7,951 nt of DNA, from NCBI GenBank assembly GCA_027316975.1, contig DAHVFL010000209.1, positions 1 through 7,951 of the forward strand. Reading direction: 5' to 3'. A model generated the notes under the pieces. It worked only from the letters and a program-made list of their open reading frames with translations. It did no database searches and had not been told where the DNA came from. This document shows, one piece after another, positions 1 through 4,625 of the stretch. Position numbers and translations under genes: made by a program. This stretch comes from Chloroflexota bacterium. Its GTDB lineage: Bacteria; Chloroflexota; Ktedonobacteria; Ktedonobacterales; Ktedonobacteraceae. Numbering within the stretch: position 1 is the first letter of the stretch; each line of letters starts with the position of its first letter.

Positions 1-291
1 GTAATGTACGCCGGACACGTGATCGAATCCGCCCCGGTCAAGCAGCTCTTCGAGCAACCTGCTCACCCCTATACTGTCGGCCTGCTGCACTCCATTCCAC
101 GGCTGAATGACCAACGCGGCGTTAAACTCAACCCTATTGCCGGTCAACCACCCGACCTGCTCAACCCGCCTGCTGGTTGTCCCTATGCTCCACGCTGCCC
201 GAAAGTCCAGAGCAGGTGCCGGCAGGAACGACCAGAATTGACACCCGTAGGTCGTGGCAATCAAGAAGCGGCCTGTTTCTATCCAGACTAA
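1..291 (+). CDS. Oligopeptide/dipeptide ABC transporter ATP-binding protein (OppD/DppD type), C-terminal end only
   Basis: This is the 3' end of a gene whose start lies outside the window; the frame is open from base 1 and stops with TAA at 289-291. The 96 visible residues are the C-terminal oligopeptide-transporter extension that follows the nucleotide-binding domain. The visible HPYTVGLLHSIP stretch and the GCPYAPRCP motif are hallmarks of the OppD/DppD/OppF/DppF ATPases. Four cysteines (60, 66, 73 and 92 counting from base 1) form the conserved C-x5-C-x6-C-x18-C pattern of this extension. The protein would power peptide or other small-solute import at the cytoplasmic face of an inner-membrane permease. 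The next gene is a second such ATPase 18 bp downstream, the usual D-F order. The Walker motifs are off-window, so ATPase competence cannot be judged. The substrate is unknown. Confidence 0.9.
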   Translation, partial: VMYAGHVIESAPVKQLFEQPAHPYTVGLLHSIPRLNDQRGVKLNPIAGQPPDLLNPPAGCPYAPRCPKVQSRCRQERPELTPVGRGNQEAACFYPD

Positions 292-309
292 GGGGAATAA
301 GAGGATCAT

Positions 310-1317
310 ATGGCGCAAGAAATTCAAGCGACAGCGCGAGAAACAGGCACAACGCTGATCGATGTCAGGGGCCTGAAGGTACATTTCCCCATCAAAGGGG
401 GCGTCTTAAATCGCACAGTGGCGCATGTCAAAGCCGTTGACGGTGTTGACCTGTTCGTAAAACGCGGCGAAACGCTCGGCCTCGTAGGCGAAAGCGGCTG
501 CGGCAAATCGACGACCGGGCGCGCGATTTTACAGTTGATTAAACCAACGGCTGGCAGCGTCAAACTGGACGGCGTAGAGTTGACCTCGCTTGATGCCAAC
601 CAGACACGTCTGAAACGCGCGGAAATGCAGATGGTCTTCCAGGACCCCTACGGCTCGCTCAATCCCCGCTTCACCATCGGACAAACTATAGCGGAACCAC
701 TGGAGAATTTTAACCGGGGTAACAAGAAGGAGATTCAAGAGCAGGTCGCGAGCTTGCTGGAAACGGTAGGTCTCAACCCGTTCTTTATGAACCGTTTCGC
801 GCATGAGTTCAGCGGCGGTCAGAGGCAGCGCATTGGTATCGCCCGCGCCCTGGCCCTGCGCCCTTCGTTTATCGTCGCCGACGAGCCAGTATCCGCGCTG
901 GACGTTTCCATCCAGGCCCAGGTTCTTAACCTGCTGGAAGACTTACAGCATAATTTCGGCCTGACCTACCTGTCCGTCGCTCATAACCTCTCCGTCGTGA
1001 AACATATCAGTGACCGCGTAGCGGTCATGTACCTGGGCCGCGTAGCAGAACTGGCCGATAGTGAAGACCTGTACGAAAGCCCCCTCCATCCCTATACCCA
1101 GGCGCTGCTCTCCGCTATTCCAGTACCCGACCCCGAACTGGAACTCAAGCGCAAGCGAATCATCCTGGAAGGCGACGTACCCAGCCCGGTCAACCCTCCC
1201 CCCGGTTGCAATTTCAACCCCCGCTGCTGGAAAGCGCAGGACATTTGCCGGGAAATCAAACCACCCCTGGAGGAGAAAAGTCCCAATCACTACGCCGCCT
1301 GCCACTTCCCAGGATAG
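310..1317 (+). CDS. oppF: Oligopeptide/dipeptide ABC transporter ATP-binding protein (OppF/DppF type)
   Basis: Complete 335-residue ATPase of normal family length. Visible motifs are Walker A GESGCGKST (60-68), Q-loop Q111, ABC signature FSGGQ (167-171), Walker B ending in D191-E192, D-loop SALD (195-198) and H-loop H225. The signature Gln and catalytic Glu are intact, so it should hydrolyse ATP. The C-terminal extension has HPYTQALLSAIP (260-271) and a four-cysteine pattern (C300, C306, C313, C331) matching the one in the upstream gene. GAGG at 301-304 sits 5 nt before ATG. The 18-bp gap to the upstream ATPase indicates one operon, with both subunits forming the heterodimeric motor of a peptide-type importer. 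Permeases and binding protein must lie upstream of the window. A GC stem follows the stop. Family assignment is secure; the substrate (oligopeptide, dipeptide, nickel, sugar) is not. Confidence 0.95.
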   Translation: MAQEIQATARETGTTLIDVRGLKVHFPIKGGVLNRTVAHVKAVDGVDLFVKRGETLGLVGESGCGKSTTGRAILQLIKPTAGSVKLDGVELTSLDANQTRLKRAEMQMVFQDPYGSLNPRFTIGQTIAEPLENFNRGNKKEIQEQVASLLETVGLNPFFMNRFAHEFSGGQRQRIGIARALALRPSFIVADEPVSALDVSIQAQVLNLLEDLQHNFGLTYLSVAHNLSVVKHISDRVAVMYLGRVAELADSEDLYESPLHPYTQALLSAIPVPDPELELKRKRIILEGDVPSPVNPPPGCNFNPRCWKAQDICREIKPPLEEKSPNHYAACHFPG

Positions 1318-1326
1318 ATCAGTAGC

Positions 1327-1345
1327 GACACCCCTTGTGGGTGTC
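1327..1345 (+). terminator. Terminator-like hairpin after the oppF-type gene, without a T-tract
   Basis: GACACCC (1327-1333) pairs perfectly with GGGTGTC (1339-1345) around a 5-nt loop, starting 10 bases after the oppF-type stop codon. It is followed by CCGTCCTG rather than a run of T, so intrinsic termination is not assured. It may instead be an mRNA 3'-end stabiliser. The sequence is closely related, in opposite orientation, to the stem at 1565-1586. Confidence 0.5.
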
Positions 1346-1373
1346 CCGTCCTGTCCGTATCCTGATGAATTAT

Positions 1374-1389
1374 ACCGGCCAAAGCCGGT
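1374..1389. repeat. Small inverted repeat ACCGGC-CAAA-GCCGGT
   Basis: A perfect 6-bp stem with a 4-nt CAAA loop lies at the left edge of the larger palindromic repeat; its last three bases overlap the left arm of that element. No T-tract follows. It may be a second weak terminator or part of the repeat. No function can be assigned. Confidence 0.45.
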
Positions 1390-1490
1390 CGTGTCATCCC
1401 TTCACTGCGTTCAGGGCAGGCTCTGAGCGCAGCGAAGGATCTCTCGTCGGCAGCACGCAGACCCTTCGCTGCGCTCAGGGTGACACGACC
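1387..1490. repeat. MITE-like palindromic intergenic repeat
   Basis: About 104 bp with nested symmetry. The outer arms GGTCGTGTCA (1387-1396) and TGACACGACC (1481-1490) are perfect inverted repeats. Inside, CTGAGCGCAGCGAAGG (1423-1438) is the exact reverse complement of 1463-1478, separated by 24 nt. A third, degenerate copy at 1398-1416 matches 1462-1480 in 17 of 19 positions. No protein-coding frame in it looks real. This type of TGAGCGCAGCGAAGG/TGACACGA element resembles dispersed non-coding repeats seen between genes in several bacterial groups; that comparison is from memory. It could be a non-autonomous mobile remnant or a structured RNA element. No target-site duplication could be identified with confidence. 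Confidence 0.7.
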
Positions 1491-1518
1491 TTCCCGTCAG
1501 GGTGACACGACCTTCCCG
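1475..1518. repeat. Perfect 22-bp tandem duplication
   Basis: Bases 1475-1496 are repeated exactly at 1497-1518 with no spacer. Each unit begins TCAGGGTGACACGACC and ends TTCCCG. The unit covers the right end of the palindromic repeat plus six flanking bases, so the right inverted arm (TGACACGACC) is present twice (1481-1490 and 1503-1512). This looks like slippage or unequal duplication at the element's edge. Two adjacent copies without spacers are not a CRISPR. Confidence 0.85.
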
Positions 1519-1564
1519 ATGGTGGGCGGAAAAATTCATCAAGGGCATCAAAAGAGACGAAAAC

Positions 1565-1586
1565 GGGACACCCTCTGGGATGTCCC
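1565..1586 (-). terminator. Rho-independent terminator of the receiver-domain operon
   Basis: GGGACA (1565-1570) pairs with TGTCCC (1581-1586), one mismatch follows, then CC pairs with GG around a TCTG loop. On the minus strand the stem begins two bases after the stop codon of the receiver gene and is followed by G, TTTT and a T/C-rich stretch (1563 down to about 1550), the expected intrinsic terminator layout. On the plus strand it is also followed by a T-rich stretch (TACTAGTTTTGTTT), so it may stop transcription in both directions. Confidence 0.7.
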
Positions 1587-1588
1587 TA

Positions 1589-1984
1589 CTAGTTTTGTTT
1601 CAGACGTTTAATACGCGAAAGAAAACGAATGCGCGCCACTATATGACGCGCATCAAATGGTTTTACCACATAATCGTCAGCCCCCGCTTCAAATCCAGCT
1701 ATTTTATCTTGCAGTGTAGAAAATGAAGTCAATACCATGATAGGAAGGTTGTAGAGAGCAGGAGTGTCACGTATGAACCGGCACAGTTCCAACCCGCTTT
1801 CCTGGCCAATCCTCACCTCACAAATCAGGACATCGGGAATACTTTCCGCCAGGCAACTGCGGGCCTCAGCAATAGTAGTTGCGATGCGCAGCATAATGCT
1901 GTCATCCAAAGCCTGCTGCATTCTCAAACAGACTTCTAGATCAGCATCTACCAGAAGCGCATATAATCTACCTGATGTCTGCAC
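1589..1984 (-). CDS. Stand-alone receiver-domain protein with degenerate phosphorylation site (pseudo-receiver)
   Basis: A 131-residue protein that is only a CheY-like receiver fold, with no output domain. The start is GTG at 1984; an in-frame TAG 9 nt upstream excludes an earlier start, and GGTGAG lies 9 nt before it. The conserved switch residues T86 and K108 (VVKPF, 106-110) and the GADDY turn (101-105) are present. The phosphoacceptor position, normally LxDV, reads ICEV with Glu56 in place of Asp. The N-terminal acidic pair is also changed (VDAD, D13-A14). From family knowledge, such a protein is unlikely to accept phosphate and may be locked in one state or signal by protein contact. It lies 23 nt behind a canonical receiver gene and ends at a clear terminator, so the two are very likely co-transcribed. 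The partner kinase or target is not in the window. Confidence 0.88.
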   Translation of the reverse strand: MQTSGRLYALLVDADLEVCLRMQQALDDSIMLRIATTIAEARSCLAESIPDVLICEVRIGQESGLELCRFIRDTPALYNLPIMVLTSFSTLQDKIAGFEAGADDYVVKPFDARHIVARIRFLSRIKRLKQN

Positions 1985-2007
1985 AGTAAACTACTCACCC
2001 CTAAACT

Positions 2008-2436
2008 TCATTCCCGCTCGGACTGCGCCTGGACCAGTTGATCGATACGCCGCTGCCGGTCCGCCGGAGTCAGAAGTAACGCTCGCTCAATAGCAGCATT
2101 CAAGGCGCTCGGCTTAAAAGGCTTGGTGATGTATTCATCTACCCCGGAGAGATAGCCTGTCATTTGATCCTGCTCGCGTGTCATTGCGCTCAGAATGATT
2201 AAGGGCACATTCAGTGTGCGCGGGTCGCCGCGCAAACAACGCGCAAGCTGATAGCCATCCATTCGGGGCATTTTCACATCGATAATGACGCAATCAGGCT
2301 GCTCCAGATAAATGCGCTCCAGACCCTCCATGCCGTCGTAGGCGACAACCACATCATATCTCCCTTGCAGGTTCACCGCGTATTTGATTAGCTCAACAAT
2401 GGTTGGATTATCGTCAATCACCAGAACCTTTTTCAT
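2008..2436 (-). CDS. Single-domain response regulator (CheY/Spo0F-like receiver)
   Basis: A 142-residue canonical receiver. The acidic pair D8-D9 follows KKVLVI, phosphoacceptor D53 sits in VIIDVKMPRMDG, the switch Ser is S83 (ILSA) and the invariant lysine is K105 in TKPF. A charged tail of about 20 residues (TPADRQRRIDQLVQAQSERE) follows the fold and contains no DNA-binding domain. I chose ATG at 2436 because GGAG lies 5 nt upstream and the fold begins immediately. A TTG at 2484, preceded by AAGGAG, would add 16 residues and cannot be excluded. It should be phosphorylated by a histidine kinase encoded elsewhere and act by protein-protein contact. It is first in a two-gene unit with the degenerate receiver downstream. 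Confidence 0.92.
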   Translation of the reverse strand: MKKVLVIDDNPTIVELIKYAVNLQGRYDVVVAYDGMEGLERIYLEQPDCVIIDVKMPRMDGYQLARCLRGDPRTLNVPLIILSAMTREQDQMTGYLSGVDEYITKPFKPSALNAAIERALLLTPADRQRRIDQLVQAQSERE

Positions 2437-2441
2437 CGTAT

Positions 2442-2445
2442 CTCC
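2442..2445 (-). promoter_or_regulatory. Ribosome binding site that favours the ATG start of the canonical receiver
   Basis: GGAG on the minus strand is followed by ATACG (5 nt) and ATG at 2436. This supports the 142-residue form over the TTG start at 2484, which has its own AAGGAG (2499-2494) 9 nt upstream. Confidence 0.65.
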
Positions 2446-2505
2446 GCGCCGATAGCTTGCTCCACCCAGTTCATCGTTATTCAAAAGAACCCGCTCCTTT
2501 TCTGC

Positions 2506-2534
2506 ATTGTAGCACAGTTGCGCCTGGCTGCCAA
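2506..2534 (-). promoter_or_regulatory. Sigma-70-type promoter of the receiver pair
   Basis: On the minus strand TTGGCA (2534-2529) and TACAAT (2511-2506) are separated by exactly 17 bp, and the -10 is extended (TGC TACAAT). Transcription should start near 2499, giving a leader of about 60 nt before the ATG at 2436. A start there would place the AAGGAG before the alternative TTG at the very 5' end of the message. Confidence 0.72.
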
Positions 2535-2628
2535 CTAAACTATGACCTATTTCATATCACCTACTATCGGCATATTTCCTCTTCTAGCATACACCTCTGA
2601 GGAAAAACAACCCGCGAAGCATCGTTTA

Positions 2629-2637
2629 TGCTACAAT
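2629..2637 (+). promoter_or_regulatory. Extended -10 promoter of the ThiF/MoeB-family gene
   Basis: TGCTACAAT has the extended TGn plus TACAAT. No convincing -35 lies 17 bp upstream (the region reads AACCCG), so the extended -10 would carry recognition. The predicted start near 2644 leaves a leader of about 37 nt to the ATG at 2681. The same nine bases form the -10 of the divergent receiver operon. Confidence 0.55.
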
Positions 2638-2680
2638 AGCACCAGGAAAACCGTTACAACACCAGCATGGAGAAGTCGCG

Positions 2681-3712
2681 ATGTCATCTACATCAGCACC
2701 GGATCGCTATTCAAGACAGACATTGTTCAAACCCATTGGAAAAGAGGGACAGGAACGCCTGCAAGCCGCCTCGGTCGCCATTATCGGATGCGGCGCGCTG
2801 GGCAGCACGCTGGCGAACAACCTCTGCCGCGCTGGCATCGGACGACTGGTGATTGCTGACCGCGACTACATTGAAATCAACAACCTGCAACGCCAGATAC
2901 TTTTCGATGAAGACGACATCGCGCGCAGGCTGCCCAAAGCAGTAGCGGCCGCCGAAAAATTGCGCCGCATCAATAGCGGAGTCACAGTTGAGGCGCTGGT
3001 CGAAGACATCAACGCGGATGGCATTGAATCGCTGGTTCAGAGCGTAGATTTGATTGTAGATGCAACAGACAATTTTGCGACACGCTACCTGCTCAACGAC
3101 GCCTGTGTCAAGTATGGACGCCCCTGGATTTATAGCGGCGTGATCGCTTCGTATGGCGTCACCTTGAATATTATTCCCGGCGACACTCCCTGCCTGCGCT
3201 GCATTTACCCCGAAATGCCGCTGCCCGGCACAACCGCCACCTGCGATACCGCTGGCATCCTCAACGGCATCGTGGGGGCTATCACCGGCATCGCCTCCAC
3301 CGAAGCCCTCAAAATCCTTCTCAAAAGCGACAAAGTCAGCCGGGATATGGTCTGGATGGACGTGTGGGAAAATACAAGCGAGCGCATCGAACTGCCGCGC
3401 TATCCTGATTGCCCTACCTGCGGACAGCATCACTACGAATTCCTCGATATGCTGAGTGGCACAGACAGCGCCAGCCTGTGCGGGCGCGACGCGGTACAGG
3501 TGCGCAGCGGCAAACGGGGAAACAGCATCAACCTGTCCGACCTTGCCGAACGTTTACGCCCGGTCGGACAGGTTTTCTTTAACGCCTACTTGCTGCGTTT
3601 GCTCGTTGATGGCTATGACGTGACAGTCTTTCCAGATGCCCGCGCCATTATCAAAGGGACAGACAACGAGATGATCGCTCGCTCGATCTACGCGCGGTAC
3701 ATCGGCAATTAA
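2681..3712 (+). CDS. ThiF/MoeB-family E1-like sulfur-carrier adenylyltransferase
   Basis: A 343-residue protein with RYSRQ near the N-terminus (9-13), the nucleotide-binding loop GCGALGS (36-42), NLQRQ (68-72) with the ATP-contacting Arg, and DATDN (127-131). It has a zinc site from two CxxC pairs (C171/C174 and C244/C247) and the likely catalytic or persulfide-transfer cysteine C188 in ATCDTAGI. The family adenylates the C-terminal Gly-Gly of a small ubiquitin-like sulfur carrier (ThiS for thiazole, MoaD for molybdopterin). After the second CxxC there is an extra C-terminal region of about 90 residues beginning near LCGRDAVQVR (267-276). This resembles the long ThiF/MoeB proteins of Bacillus (from memory), so the length is normal for that subtype. 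GGAG lies 8 nt before the ATG. No thiS, thiG, moaD or moaE is adjacent, so which carrier it serves is undecided. Confidence 0.92.
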   Translation: MSSTSAPDRYSRQTLFKPIGKEGQERLQAASVAIIGCGALGSTLANNLCRAGIGRLVIADRDYIEINNLQRQILFDEDDIARRLPKAVAAAEKLRRINSGVTVEALVEDINADGIESLVQSVDLIVDATDNFATRYLLNDACVKYGRPWIYSGVIASYGVTLNIIPGDTPCLRCIYPEMPLPGTTATCDTAGILNGIVGAITGIASTEALKILLKSDKVSRDMVWMDVWENTSERIELPRYPDCPTCGQHHYEFLDMLSGTDSASLCGRDAVQVRSGKRGNSINLSDLAERLRPVGQVFFNAYLLRLLVDGYDVTVFPDARAIIKGTDNEMIARSIYARYIGN

Positions 3713-3759
3713 ACGACTTCCCGTCCCAGTCTGTTAATTCCCAGGTGCCCGGCCACTAC

Positions 3760-4428
3760 CTAACGGGCATTGCTCGCCCTCAATTCGCTGTATCTGACCT
3801 CGCGCGCCATATCATTCATCGACAGCGTCCAGCACCACCGCAGATCTGGCATAACAACCAGAGCTATTGTAGCCGTGACGACAGTTATCAGTATACTTAG
3901 CCAGAACCCCGAAACGGGAAAAGTGGCGATTTGCCCCCCCGTGCTCTTGATCTGACCGAAAGCCATAAAGTAGCTGCTGGCGAAGTAAATAAGCTCAAAC
4001 ACCACTGCGGCCAGGAAACTCAATTGGATAGCCAGAGCCAGGACTCTGGTTAGCACGCGATCCTTCAAGACGAGCAACGCCAGCACAATTTGTATCAGAC
4101 CCACTACCGGTATCGCCCAGATCAACGGAAAAGAGTAGCTGTCACTCACGTTACGACTGGCGCTGCCATCATTCGTTGAAATAAGCTGCGTAAAATTCAA
4201 CGTACTCGTCCCCAGCGTGAGAGCAGATACGTTCGTCGGACCTTTTAAATTGGCAGCGGATGCCAGCGTAGCTGGTTCTCCCGTAGAAAACCAGGGGGCG
4301 AAAAAGAAGAGCAGGATAATAGCCAGACCACCAATTGTGGGAGCAATAATAGCATACGGCAGACGCCTGGCATAGCGTTTTGCGCTGTAGCTCGGATTTG
4401 TACTGATGACTTTAGCATACGTTGACAT
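3760..4428 (-). CDS. Hypothetical membrane protein with four predicted transmembrane helices
   Basis: 222 residues, not recognised as a known family. Hydrophobic segments lie at about 24-46, 101-121, 127-151 and 172-193. The basic N-terminus (K17, R18, R21, R22), the KDR turn between helices 2 and 3, and the charged C-terminus suggest both ends are cytoplasmic. The 54-residue loop after helix 1 (about 47-100) is Ser/Thr/Asn-rich and would face outside. No catalytic or ligand motif is visible. I start at ATG 4428 because GGGGAGG lies 9 nt upstream; a TTG six bases earlier would be only 3 nt from that site. The gene is monocistronic, divergent from metG and convergent with the ThiF-family gene. 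No strong terminator was found at its 3' end. Confidence 0.85.
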   Translation of the reverse strand: MSTYAKVISTNPSYSAKRYARRLPYAIIAPTIGGLAIILLFFFAPWFSTGEPATLASAANLKGPTNVSALTLGTSTLNFTQLISTNDGSASRNVSDSYSFPLIWAIPVVGLIQIVLALLVLKDRVLTRVLALAIQLSFLAAVVFELIYFASSYFMAFGQIKSTGGQIATFPVSGFWLSILITVVTATIALVVMPDLRWCWTLSMNDMAREVRYSELRASNAR

Positions 4429-4437
4429 GGGCAAAAT

Positions 4438-4444
4438 CCTCCCC
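4438..4444 (-). promoter_or_regulatory. Ribosome binding site deciding the start of the membrane protein
   Basis: GGGGAGG on the minus strand lies 9 nt before ATG 4428 and only 3 nt before the alternative TTG at 4434. The spacing favours the ATG. Confidence 0.75.
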
Positions 4445-4488
4445 GTACATTGCGTTTTTGAATATATGAGGCACTCCGGTAGTTATTG

Positions 4489-4517
4489 ATTATACGTTAT
4501 GAATAACTTGATAACAA
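4489..4517 (-). promoter_or_regulatory. Sigma-70-type promoter of the membrane protein gene
   Basis: On the minus strand TTGTTA (4517-4512) and a consensus TATAAT (4494-4489) are separated by 17 bp. The predicted start near 4482 gives a leader of about 54 nt before ATG 4428. Confidence 0.68.
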
Positions 4518-4557
4518 GAGTCAGGGCGGGGCAAGCCCCCGTCAATCTTGCCACCCA

Positions 4558-4566
4558 TGGTATAAT
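4558..4566 (+). promoter_or_regulatory. Extended -10 promoter of metG
   Basis: TGGTATAAT is a consensus TATAAT with the extended TG. No recognisable -35 is seen at 16-18 bp. A small GGGG-CAAG-CCCC hairpin (4528-4539) lies just upstream. The predicted start near 4573 leaves a leader of about 53 nt before the metG ATG, too short for a T-box or SAM riboswitch. Confidence 0.65.
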
Positions 4567-4625
4567 ACGCAAGGTGACTGCTCACTCCATTTTTAACCTC
4601 ACTATTCCGAGGGAGACAAATACTA

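Noticed and set aside
1475..1518. Short repeats that might suggest a CRISPR array
   Set aside because: Only two units, directly adjacent with no spacer, and part of a larger palindromic element.
1502..1726. Plus-strand open frame overlapping the repeat and the receiver gene
   Set aside because: It starts inside the tandem repeat, crosses a terminator and runs antisense into the receiver gene.
2711..3433. 240-codon open frame on the minus strand inside the ThiF-family gene
   Set aside because: Antisense shadow of a gene with all its family motifs; no independent support.
2681..3712. E1-like protein as part of an antiviral ubiquitin-like conjugation system (CBASS or Bil type)
   Set aside because: No E2-like, JAB-type peptidase or nucleotidyltransferase gene is adjacent, and the protein has the complete sulfur-carrier E1 signature with the Bacillus-like C-terminal region.
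3745..3770. Hairpin TGCCCG/CGGGCA as a terminator between the ThiF-family gene and the membrane protein gene
   Set aside because: The loop is 12 nt, no T-tract follows in either direction, and one arm is inside the coding sequence.
4573..4625. Possible T-box or SAM riboswitch in the metG leader
   Set aside because: The leader is only about 53 nt and lacks the T-box consensus and a terminator hairpin.
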